From positions 1-5,995 of the forward strand of contig CAINSX010000110.1 of NCBI GenBank assembly GCA_903853185.1: DNA of 5,995 nucleotides, read 5' to 3'. The DNA is from an uncultured Opitutia bacterium. Its GTDB lineage: Bacteria > Verrucomicrobiota > Verrucomicrobiia > Opitutales > UBA953. The translations under genes were made by a program, and so were the position numbers. The notes beneath the pieces are model-generated. The model was not told the DNA's origin and made no database searches. It saw only the letters and a list, made by a program, of their open reading frames with translations. Of the stretch, positions 1 through 5,995 are shown piece by piece; positions within the stretch are counted from its first letter, which is position 1, and every line of letters starts with the position of its first letter.

Positions 1-2
1 AC

Positions 3-428
3 TACGCCGGCTACAATCTCCGCTCGACCGACCTCAACGCCTACCTCGGCCGCCTGCAGCTGAAGCGTCTCCCCGAGATCGCCAAGATCCGCGCCCGCAA
101 TTTCGAGCTCTACCGCCAGGCCCTGCCGGAGTTCTGGTCCCAGTCCAGCGAAGGTGGCTTCGTCTCGAGTTTCTCCTTCGGCACCTACGCCAAGAACCGT
201 CTCGAGGTCTCGAAGCACATGCTGGCCCAGGGCGTCGAGTGCCGCCCGCTCGTCTGCGGGTCGATGGGCCGCCAGCCGTTCTGGATCAAGAAGTCCGGCG
301 TCACGCACCTGCCGGTCGCCGACAAGGTGCATGACTTCGGCCTCTACCTGCCGAACCACGCCAACATCACGCCGGAAGACATCGCCTACGTGGCGAAGCA
401 CTTCCGCGAGGTGGCGCAGCCCTGCTAG
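3..428 (+). CDS. DegT/DnrJ/EryC1-type sugar aminotransferase, C-terminal part (5' truncated by window edge)
   Basis: An open frame enters from the left edge and gives 141 residues ending at TAG (426-428). The segment GYNLRSTDLNAYLGRLQLKRL followed by a charged helix is the typical small-domain entry of PLP-dependent sugar aminotransferases of the DegT family. The later GVECRPLV, GSMGRQPF and GLYLPNH segments match the C-terminal domain of perosamine-synthetase-like and RfbH-like members. These enzymes act in the cytoplasm on nucleotide-linked keto-deoxy sugars, usually for O-antigen or capsule. The catalytic lysine lies upstream of the window. It is therefore not possible to tell a true aminotransferase (Lys) from an RfbH-type C3 dehydratase (His), nor to name the substrate. 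The internal ATG at 219 is not the start, because family sequence continues upstream of it. The gene converges on the GT25 gene with a 17-nt gap. Family assignment is strong; exact reaction is unknown. Confidence 0.88.
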   Translation, partial: YAGYNLRSTDLNAYLGRLQLKRLPEIAKIRARNFELYRQALPEFWSQSSEGGFVSSFSFGTYAKNRLEVSKHMLAQGVECRPLVCGSMGRQPFWIKKSGVTHLPVADKVHDFGLYLPNHANITPEDIAYVAKHFREVAQPC

Positions 429-440
429 TCGCCAGCCGCA

Positions 441-455
441 CCTGCCTAGCGCAGG
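441..455. terminator. Weak inverted repeat between convergent genes, possible bidirectional terminator
   Basis: CCTGC (441-445) and GCAGG (451-455) can pair around a 5-nt loop, overlapping the stop of the GT25 gene and lying 12 nt past the stop of the aminotransferase gene. The position between two convergent genes fits a shared terminator. However, the stem is only 5 bp and no T-run follows on either strand, so the call is weak. Confidence 0.2.
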
Positions 456-1186
456 AAGCCTTCCGCGATTCCGTGGAAGAACCGGCGCGTCTCTTTATGC
501 GTCCGGAAGCCAAGCAGACGAAGGAGGCGTAGGGGCGAATTATCGCGGCCTTCCTTGTCGGCGTAGCCGATAGTCGAGATGAGCGCGTCCGCGGACAGGG
601 TCACGGGCATCGGACGGATGCCGCGGATGCGCAGGCCGGTCTCCCAGGGGCGATCCAGTGCGTGGTCGACCTGTTCCGTGATCGGGCGCATCGCCTTCAA
701 CAAGGTCTCTGCTCCGCGGCGATTCACGGCGTAAGCGGCTGACGAGGTCGTGCGGGTGAGGTGCACGACGAGATGATGCGCGCCCGCCAGGCGGCGCTTT
801 CGGACGGGCATGCCCGCATGGAAACAGAAGAGCTTCACGAGGTCCCAGTCGTCTTTCTCGCCGAGCGCCCGCAGGACCTCGGCGTAGTCCGGAAGGAGCT
901 CGACGTCGTCTTCGAGCACCACGCACCAAGGCTCGTTCGTCTGCAGGAAGAGTTCCAAGACCTTGAGGTGGCTCAGGGTGCAACCGATCTCGCCGGCCCG
1001 TGGCGTCGGGCGGCGGTTACGAATCGCGTAGAGCTGCGGGTCGACCAGCTTCTCCCAGTCCGGCACCTCCTTGCCCAGCACCGCGGAGACGCGGATATAG
1101 TCGACGCCACGGGCTCGCAGGTGCGCCTCCAGCGTCGCCATCCGCTCCTTGTCGCGGTCAAGGTTGATCACATAGAGAGGTGGCAT
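446..1186 (-). CDS. Glycosyltransferase family 25 (LPS/LOS-type glycosyltransferase)
   Basis: Complete gene of 246 residues, a normal length for bacterial GT25 proteins. Visible family motifs in order: an N-terminal strand VINLDRDKER (6-15), GEIGCTLSH (65-73), the metal/nucleotide-sugar motif VVLEDDV (89-95), the SSAAYAVNRRGAETLL segment (148-163) and VDHALDR (173-179). The family transfers sugars, often beta-galactose, onto lipooligosaccharide at the cytoplasmic face of the inner membrane. No signal peptide or membrane helix is seen; the C-terminus is basic (LRLLRLLGFRTHKETRR), which could favour membrane association. The ATG at 1186 is chosen because the first motif begins five residues later and an in-frame stop lies upstream at 1229-1231 without another usual start between. 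It is the last gene of the leftward series, 70 nt after the GT10 gene. Sugar specificity cannot be read from sequence alone. Confidence 0.92.
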   Translation of the reverse strand: MPPLYVINLDRDKERMATLEAHLRARGVDYIRVSAVLGKEVPDWEKLVDPQLYAIRNRRPTPRAGEIGCTLSHLKVLELFLQTNEPWCVVLEDDVELLPDYAEVLRALGEKDDWDLVKLFCFHAGMPVRKRRLAGAHHLVVHLTRTTSSAAYAVNRRGAETLLKAMRPITEQVDHALDRPWETGLRIRGIRPMPVTLSADALISTIGYADKEGRDNSPLRLLRLLGFRTHKETRRFFHGIAEGFLR

Positions 1187-1256
1187 GGTTGAAGGACGCG
1201 GGAGACCTTTGGTCGCCTTAACGCCGACTCAAATCAAATGAGCGAAATTCCGACTG
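1187..1256 (-). other. Spacer/leader before the GT25 gene, relatively AT-rich with a small imperfect hairpin
   Basis: This 70-nt gap is the only real non-coding space inside the leftward gene series. Its upstream half (about 1229-1250) is clearly more AT-rich than the surrounding genes. In the transcript, 1217-1201 can fold as GG-C-GACC, loop AAA, GGUC-U-CC: six pairs with one mismatch, ending about 14 nt before the ATG. No U-tract follows, so it is not a standard terminator. No convincing -35/-10 pair was found. It may hold a promoter for the GT25 gene or simply be an untranslated linker. Confidence 0.3.
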
Positions 1257-2255
1257 TCAAAAACGCCAGCCGGCTTTCCAGAGCAGTCCGTCGACCTTGG
1301 TGCCGATGCTGGAAAGATGCCGTCCCAATCCTGTGCCGAGCGCGTGGTCGCGCAGGCCACGATCACGGTAGACGCGCGGATGCTCGACCCACGGGCTATT
1401 CAAGAAGCGGCGCCAGGCGGCGAGGTGCTCGCCTTCGTCGAACCAGCTCGGCGGCGTATCGCCGTTGAACCAGGGTTCGCGGAGGTAGGATAGGTAGAGC
1501 GCGTCGTCGGCGTCGACCTTGAGGATGTGGTCGATGGCGGTGGCGAAGTCCGGGAAGGCCGAGACGTCGATGAAGCTGCGCGGGTTGAAGTCGAGGGCGA
1601 CCTTGGGATTGCCCCAGTAGATCGGCAGGCTGCCCGCCAGCATCGGCTCGACGAGTTTCTCGGTGGTGTAGCCGTCGGAGACCGAGTTCTCGAAGGCGAG
1701 GGTGAACTTATAATCGCGGACGAAGGCGAGCTTGTCGGCGATGGGCCGGCCGAGGTTGTTGAAGTGGCGGCCGCCGGAGTCGACGGGCTTCCGGCGGTTG
1801 AGCATCCGGAAGAAGCGATTGCGCTGCGGACAACGTGGGTTGGAGACCACGAAGTTGCAGAACTTCGCCTTGGCGCGAAGGGCCGCCGCGGCGTCGAAGC
1901 CGGCGCCTTTCACGAGGCGGCGGGCGTCGTCGACGTAGAAGACATACTTCGGGAGGCGGTAGTGGCGTGGGTCGTCCGGCAGGTGGCTGAACGTGATCGC
2001 GTGGTCGCAAGCGTCGAAGTCCGGCAGGACGTTCTCGGAGGTATAGAAGACCTTGCGGCCGCGAAAGGCGCGGTGGGCTTCGCCGAAGGTGGAATAGACG
2101 AGCACCTCGGCTTCGGCCATCGGCACGACCCGCACGTCGTATTCCTTGGCCAGCAGGCGGGTGAAGACGTTGTCCTTGGGGTCGAAAGACGCCATCCGGT
2201 CGCGGTCGTTGCGGCTGAAGATGAAGTCGCTGAAGGCGATGCGGAGCGGGCGCAT
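1257..2255 (-). CDS. Glycosyltransferase family 10, alpha-fucosyltransferase-like
   Basis: The 332-residue protein carries the GT10 signature DYKFTLAFEN (181-190), GYTTEKLVEP (195-204) and LPIYWGNPKVALDFNPRSFI (210-229), closely resembling Helicobacter pylori alpha-1,3-fucosyltransferase. Residues aligned with those described as important in the H. pylori enzyme are present: Glu74 in FYTSEN (general-base position), Arg145 in SNPRCPQRN, and Glu199-Lys200 in TTEK (GDP-fucose binding). The family moves L-fucose from GDP-fucose to GlcNAc or glucose in glycans; the bacterial enzymes are cytoplasmic or membrane-associated. No signal peptide is visible, and no heptad repeats like those of H. pylori are seen. 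The ATG at 2255 is preferred over the in-frame ATG at 2324. It lies 2 nt after the upstream stop (TGAACATG) and starts a natural beta strand, MRPLRIAFSDF, whereas the longer version would overlap the preceding gene by 67 nt. Donor and linkage are inferred. Confidence 0.93.
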   Translation of the reverse strand: MRPLRIAFSDFIFSRNDRDRMASFDPKDNVFTRLLAKEYDVRVVPMAEAEVLVYSTFGEAHRAFRGRKVFYTSENVLPDFDACDHAITFSHLPDDPRHYRLPKYVFYVDDARRLVKGAGFDAAAALRAKAKFCNFVVSNPRCPQRNRFFRMLNRRKPVDSGGRHFNNLGRPIADKLAFVRDYKFTLAFENSVSDGYTTEKLVEPMLAGSLPIYWGNPKVALDFNPRSFIDVSAFPDFATAIDHILKVDADDALYLSYLREPWFNGDTPPSWFDEGEHLAAWRRFLNSPWVEHPRVYRDRGLRDHALGTGLGRHLSSIGTKVDGLLWKAGWRF

Positions 2256-2260
2256 GTTCA
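2256..2260 (-). promoter_or_regulatory. Stop-start junction (TGA-AC-ATG) suggesting translational coupling
   Basis: The stop codon of the putative GT-A transferase (2260-2258) is followed after only two bases by the ATG of the GT10 gene. No purine-rich Shine-Dalgarno sequence precedes this ATG (the preceding bases read CGCCAACCGAAGCCG). Reinitiation by ribosomes ending the upstream gene is the simplest way to start it, and this supports the start chosen at 2255. Confidence 0.55.
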
Positions 2261-3076
2261 CGGCTTCGGTTGGCGAAGGGAATTCAGCCACTGTTTCGCG
2301 TGACGCGTCGACTGGGAAAGCCACCGATTGGCCTTGTCCCAGGTCGAGAGCGTGGAAGGCCAGCGCGGGCGGAAGCCCAAGGTCGCCAGTTCGGTGAGGG
2401 TGGCGGGAGTGAGGCCATCGACAGTCCAGAACTGTTTGGAAGACGGGACGCGGGCGGGCACACTGTCGATATCCCGGAAGGCGTAGCGGTCATGCTCGTA
2501 CTTCCAGGCGTAGTAGCCGAGCAGGTTGAATTCGCTGAACAGGCGCTTCGGGACGTGGCGCGCGTAGGTCTCGATGGTCGGGAACTTGTTGGAGAAATCT
2601 CGCAGGGTGCTCACGCGATAAAGGCGGGTGCCATGACCCTGCATGAACTCCCATTCCGGGTTCTCGCCATAGAGATTCTCCACGGCCTGCTGCCACTTGA
2701 TGGCCGCCATGCCGTCCTTCTGCAGGGCGACATAACGGCGTTTTTCCACCAAGGGGAGTCCGTCCACGAAGAAGTCACTGAGCTTGGCGCCCGGCAGGAA
2801 GATGACGTCGGAGTCGACGAACAGGACGAACTCGCCCCGGACGTAGCGGTGGGCCTGGAGCTTGGCGACCTGCTGGCCGACGTAGTCCATGCGGAAATAG
2901 GGACAGACGATCCGACGCTCGGACTCCAGGTAGCGGAGGTGGTCGATCTGGCCCTCTGGCACCCCGACGACGATCTCATCCCAGCCCTTGAGGTTGCGGT
3001 GGATCGACTGCAGGCAGAGGTCCAGCCACGCGATGTCTCGCTTATAGGTGCGGATATAAATCGAAACCTTGGCCAT
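2258..3076 (-). CDS. Putative GT-A-fold glycosyltransferase, uncharacterised family (DUF6492-like)
   Basis: Complete gene of 272 residues. The N-terminus AKVSIYIRTYKRD (2-14), then DEIVVGVPEG (33-42), is the nucleotide-binding start of a GT-A-type transferase. GQQVAKLQAHRYV (67-79) leads into FVLFVDSDVIF (83-93), whose Asp88-Ser-Asp90 is a canonical DxD metal/sugar-nucleotide motif. The later segments FMQGHGTRLYR (144-154) and LFSEFNLLGYYAW (179-191) sit where acceptor and catalytic-base residues are expected. The pattern recalls DUF6492 proteins, a little-studied family usually found among polysaccharide genes; this is recognition by memory, not a search. No signal peptide or membrane segment; the last 30 residues are basic. 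The ATG lies 5 nt after the dnaE stop, and the stop is 2 nt before the GT10 start, so it is very likely in the same transcript as both. Donor and acceptor are unknown. Confidence 0.8.
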   Translation of the reverse strand: MAKVSIYIRTYKRDIAWLDLCLQSIHRNLKGWDEIVVGVPEGQIDHLRYLESERRIVCPYFRMDYVGQQVAKLQAHRYVRGEFVLFVDSDVIFLPGAKLSDFFVDGLPLVEKRRYVALQKDGMAAIKWQQAVENLYGENPEWEFMQGHGTRLYRVSTLRDFSNKFPTIETYARHVPKRLFSEFNLLGYYAWKYEHDRYAFRDIDSVPARVPSSKQFWTVDGLTPATLTELATLGFRPRWPSTLSTWDKANRWLSQSTRHAKQWLNSLRQPKP

Positions 3077-3081
3077 GGTGC

Positions 3082-5995
3082 TCAGGCACGTGGGCCGTAT
3101 TTGCGCTGCGGCGCCTGGGTCGGCGCGACAGGTTCGATCTGGACGCCGGCACAGGCCGGGTGGCGTCCGAAGGTGCCGTAGGTCTCGGTATCGAAGCGTG
3201 TGGTCATGCCGCGGGCGGCCTCGGCCACGAGCACGCGCCCATCAGGCTGGATGAAGCCGACCTGGACGATCGTCGTGCCGTCTACCTTGCGGGTGTGCGC
3301 CACGATCTTCTCGAGGAAGTCGCCGGCGTCGGGGCCAGGCTTGAGGGCGAAGAGGATCTTCTTGATGAGTCCGGGAGCGCGGCGCAGCGGGGTGATGGCG
3401 TGTGCGCTGAGCGACCACTCGCCACGTTCTTCACGGAAGTTGAGGCGGGCGTCGACGATCACGTGCGAGCCGTCCATGAGCAGCGGGAGTTCGCCGTCCT
3501 TGATCTGCGCGGCGGCATCGTAGGCGTCGGAGAACATCATGACGGGAATGGTCACGGAGCGCGAGGCGACGGTGAAGAGCGCCCACGGGCGATTGTCCTT
3601 CTTCGAGATCTTCTTCTCGAGGGCGCCGACGATCCCGCAGATGCGGACGGTGTGGCGCTCTTTCTTGTCGAGCTCGATGCGGTCCGGGGTGACGGTCAGC
3701 GTGGCGATGGCTTCGTCGAGGCCATGGTAGTCGGCGAGAGGGTGGCCGCTGAGGTAGAAGCCGAGCAGGGCCTTCTCGCTGTTGAGCATCTCGAGCTTGG
3801 GCATCTTCTCCGACTTACGCAGGACGAGGTCGGTCGGGCGCGCGGCGCCGGCGTCCTCCGCTCCGAGCATGTCGAAGAGCGAACCCTGCCCGCTGGCGCG
3901 TTCCTTGCGCTCGCCGGCGAAGTGGCGGCGGACGGACTCGATGGAGTCGACGAGGTGGCGACGGTCTTCGCCGGTGAAATCGAAAGCTCCGGCACGTACA
4001 AGGCAGTCCAGCGTGCGGGAATTGAGGTCGAACTCGCCGAGGCGGCCGACGAAGTCGCCGAAGTCCTTGTAGGGGCCGTTCTTCTCGCGCTCGGCAACGA
4101 TGTTACGGGCCGCCTGTTCGCCGACGCCCTTAATGGCGCCGAGGCCGAAGCGGATGGCGTTATCCTTGATGACCGGCGTGAAGTCGGTGTCGGACTGGTT
4201 CACATCCGGGCCGAGCGCCTTCATGCCGAGGGCTTCGACTTCGCCCATGAATTCGGCGAGCTTGTCGGCGTTACCCTGTTCGGAGGTGAGCACGGCGGCC
4301 ATGAACTCGACCGGGTAGTTGGCCTTCAGGTAGGCGGTGCGGTACGAGAGGATGGCGTACGCGGCGGAGTGCGACTTATTGAAACCGTACTCGGCGAACT
4401 TCTCCAGGGTGGCGAAGATTTCCTCGGCCTTCTTCTTGTCGATGTTGTTGGTCGTCTTGGCGCCCTCGACGAAGATCGAGCGTTGCTGCTCCATCTCCTC
4501 GCGGATCTTCTTGCCCATTGCGCGGCGGAGCATGTCGGCGCCGCCGAGGGTGTAGCCGGCGATCACGCGGGCGGCCTCCATGACCTGTTCCTGGTAGACC
4601 AGGATGCCGTAGGTCTCCTTGGCGACCTTCTCGAGGAGTGGGTGCGCGTATTTGACGAAGGTGGGGTCGTCCTTGCCCTTGATGTAGTCGCCGATGAATT
4701 GCATCGGTCCCGGGCGGTAGAGCGCGATGAGCGCCACGATCTCGTCGATTTGCGTGATGCGGAACTTGCGGCAGAGCGACTGCATGCCGCCGGATTCCAA
4801 CTGGAACACGCCGATGGTCTTCGCCTCGTTGAGGAGCGCGAAGGTCTTGGCGTCGTCGAAGCCAAGCTTCTCGATATCGAAATCAGCCTGGCGGCGATGC
4901 TTGCGCACGAGCTTCTGGGCGTCGTCGATGATCGTGAGCGTCTTGAGCCCCAGAAAGTCCATCTTCAGGAGGCCGAGCTTCTCGACGGGGTCCTTGGCGT
5001 ACTGGGTCGTCAGGTCTCCTTCCTGCATCGTGACCGGGATGATGTCGGTGAGCGGGCGGTCGGCGATGATCATGCCGCACGCGTGTTTGCCAGAGTTGCG
5101 CACCATGCCCTCGATGACGCGGCCGGTCTCGATGATGCTCGCGGCTTGTGGGTTGATGGCGACCTCCTCGCGGAGCTCGTTGGACTTCTTGAGGGCGTCC
5201 TCGAGCGAGATGTTGATGTCGTCGGGGACCAGCTTGGCGAGGCGGTTGGTCTCGATGAACGGGAGGTCGCGGATGCGGGCGAGGTCGCGGACGACCATCT
5301 TGGCGCCGAACGTGCCGAAAGTGATGATGTTGGCGACGCGGTCTTCGCCGTACTTCTTGCGCACGTAGCCGACGACCTCGTCGCGGCGGCGCATGCAGAA
5401 GTCGATGTCGAAGTCGGGCGCGGAGACGCGCTCGGGATTCAGGAAGCGTTCGAAGAGCAGGCCGAAGCGGATCGGATCGATATCGGTGATCTTGAGGCAA
5501 TACGCCACGATCGAGCCGGCGCCCGAGCCTCGGCCCGGACCGACGGGGATGTCCTGCTTGCGCGACCAGTCGATGAAGTCCCAGACGATGAGGAAGTAGT
5601 CGACGAAGCCCGTGCCGGCGATGACGCCCATCTCGTAGTCGACGCGGCGGCAGAGTTCGGCGGGGCTGGTCTTGCCGACGCCGGGTACCTTCTCGTCCTT
5701 CCAGGACTTCGCGTCGTCGTAGTCCACGCCGTAGCGTTCCTTGAGGCCGGACTTCACCTGTTCGAGCAGGTAGGAACCATTAGCCCGCATGGCCTTGCGC
5801 TTCTCGGCTTCGATGACGAAGTCGCCCGGCTTACCGGCGGAGACGAGCAGGCCGTTCTTGAGCTGCTCGTAGCCGTCGAGGATCGCGTCGATCTTCTCGG
5901 AGGCCTTGGGCTTCACGCCTTCGCTGAAAATATAGACCGGGTAGTTGTTCTGGCCGACCGGTAGCTTGACGTCGCACATCTCGGCGATGGCGACG
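3082..5995 (-). CDS. dnaE: DNA polymerase III subunit alpha (DnaE), 5' truncated by window edge
   Basis: The frame is open to the right edge and gives 970 residues. The Met at 5979 is internal: the frame continues upstream as VAIAE, so the start and the PHP domain lie outside. Numbering from that Met, the polymerase core shows PVGPGRGSGAGS (145-156), the catalytic PDFDIDF (188-194; Asp191 and Asp193 match E. coli Asp401/Asp403) and KMDFLGLKTLT (339-349; Asp341 matches Asp555). Further marks are VFQLESGGM, YRPGPMQ, YQEQVM, GGADMLRRAMGKK and YGFNKSHSAAYA. A helix-hairpin-helix region (about 609-632), a beta-clamp motif QGSLF (698-702), an OB-fold (about 776-863) and a tau-binding-like C-terminal domain (about 864-951) follow. 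This is the replicative polymerase, synthesising DNA within the Pol III holoenzyme. All catalytic residues are intact. A roughly 14-residue tail rich in Ala, Pro, Gln and Arg ends the protein. Three glycosyltransferase genes follow directly downstream. Confidence 0.98.
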   Translation of the reverse strand, partial: VAIAEMCDVKLPVGQNNYPVYIFSEGVKPKASEKIDAILDGYEQLKNGLLVSAGKPGDFVIEAEKRKAMRANGSYLLEQVKSGLKERYGVDYDDAKSWKDEKVPGVGKTSPAELCRRVDYEMGVIAGTGFVDYFLIVWDFIDWSRKQDIPVGPGRGSGAGSIVAYCLKITDIDPIRFGLLFERFLNPERVSAPDFDIDFCMRRRDEVVGYVRKKYGEDRVANIITFGTFGAKMVVRDLARIRDLPFIETNRLAKLVPDDINISLEDALKKSNELREEVAINPQAASIIETGRVIEGMVRNSGKHACGMIIADRPLTDIIPVTMQEGDLTTQYAKDPVEKLGLLKMDFLGLKTLTIIDDAQKLVRKHRRQADFDIEKLGFDDAKTFALLNEAKTIGVFQLESGGMQSLCRKFRITQIDEIVALIALYRPGPMQFIGDYIKGKDDPTFVKYAHPLLEKVAKETYGILVYQEQVMEAARVIAGYTLGGADMLRRAMGKKIREEMEQQRSIFVEGAKTTNNIDKKKAEEIFATLEKFAEYGFNKSHSAAYAILSYRTAYLKANYPVEFMAAVLTSEQGNADKLAEFMGEVEALGMKALGPDVNQSDTDFTPVIKDNAIRFGLGAIKGVGEQAARNIVAEREKNGPYKDFGDFVGRLGEFDLNSRTLDCLVRAGAFDFTGEDRRHLVDSIESVRRHFAGERKERASGQGSLFDMLGAEDAGAARPTDLVLRKSEKMPKLEMLNSEKALLGFYLSGHPLADYHGLDEAIATLTVTPDRIELDKKERHTVRICGIVGALEKKISKKDNRPWALFTVASRSVTIPVMMFSDAYDAAAQIKDGELPLLMDGSHVIVDARLNFREERGEWSLSAHAITPLRRAPGLIKKILFALKPGPDAGDFLEKIVAHTRKVDGTTIVQVGFIQPDGRVLVAEAARGMTTRFDTETYGTFGRHPACAGVQIEPVAPTQAPQRKYGPRA
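3874..3888 (-). other. Beta sliding-clamp binding motif within DnaE (QGSLF)
   Basis: These codons read CAG GGT TCG CTC TTC, giving Gln-Gly-Ser-Leu-Phe. This fits the QxxLF clamp-binding consensus and sits between the helix-hairpin-helix region and the OB-fold, the same place as the QADMF internal clamp motif of E. coli DnaE. It is expected to tether the polymerase to the sliding clamp. Confidence 0.85.

Noticed and set aside
454..464. Palindrome GGAAG-C-CTTCC near the end of the GT25 gene
   Set aside because: It is inside the coding sequence, and a one-base loop cannot form a stable hairpin; opening it leaves only a 4-bp stem without a T-run. Probably chance.
154..573. A 139-codon plus-strand frame overlapping the aminotransferase end and running into the GT25 gene
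   Set aside because: The product is a Ser/Arg/Pro-rich out-of-frame translation, and the overlapping frame ending at 428 has clear DegT-family sequence.
2256..2324. Upstream ATG at 2324 as the start of the GT10 gene (23 more residues)
   Set aside because: It would overlap the end of the preceding gene by 67 nt, and the extra residues (MAFPVDASRETVAEF...) look like an out-of-frame read of that gene. The ATG at 2255 begins a typical first beta strand and sits 2 nt after the upstream stop.
1527..3181. Long plus-strand frames at 1527-2303 (258 codons) and 2270-3181 (303 codons)
   Set aside because: Both are in the same antisense register to the GT10 gene and the GT-A-like gene and are explained by the same avoidance of TTA, CTA and TCA codons. 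Their products have the same Val/Glu/Asp/Leu-rich composition and no recognisable domain.
3160..5964. A 934-codon open frame on the plus strand, antisense to dnaE
   Set aside because: It lies in exact codon register with dnaE, with its first codon base opposite the dnaE wobble base. In that register a stop appears only where dnaE uses TTA, CTA or TCA codons, which GC-rich genomes avoid. The product is a low-information mix of Val, Leu, Asp, Glu, Gly, Ala and His with no family motif, while the dnaE frame is unmistakable.
5977..5979. ATG at 5979 as the true start of dnaE
   Set aside because: The frame continues upstream to the window edge with VAIAE before MCDV, which fits the family's internal sequence after the PHP domain. 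A polymerase starting here would lack the PHP domain entirely.

Overview
The window is GC-rich, fully coding bacterial DNA, carrying five genes and almost no intergenic space. The protein-level impression is of a Verrucomicrobiota-type (possibly Opitutae-like) chromosome. This rests on the flavour of the DnaE sequence, the high GC content, and the lack of clear Shine-Dalgarno sequences before the three visible starts. It is an impression from memory, not a database result. No tRNA, rRNA, CRISPR array, insertion sequence, attachment site or phage gene was seen.

Layout: positions 3-428 (+) hold the C-terminal third of a DegT/DnrJ/EryC1-type sugar aminotransferase, cut by the left edge. It converges, with a 17-nt gap, on a four-gene leftward series. 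In transcription order this is: dnaE (3082-5995, replicative DNA polymerase III alpha subunit, N-terminal PHP part cut by the right edge); a GT-A-like putative glycosyltransferase of an uncharacterised family (2258-3076); a GT10 alpha-fucosyltransferase-like protein (1257-2255); and a GT25 family glycosyltransferase (446-1186). The gaps between these genes are 5, 2 and 70 nt. The first three are therefore almost certainly co-transcribed and probably translationally coupled. The GT25 gene has a short, more AT-rich leader of its own.

How they fit together: dnaE is an essential replication gene. The other four belong to surface polysaccharide or lipopolysaccharide assembly: an amino-sugar nucleotide biosynthesis enzyme and three glycosyltransferases. 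The GT10 plus GT25 pair is the enzyme combination that builds fucosylated (Lewis-type) LPS in Helicobacter, so a fucosylated surface glycan is a reasonable hypothesis here. The attachment of glycan genes directly behind dnaE is the most distinctive point of the window. I did not find convincing evidence of a new defence, mobile or RNA-based system.
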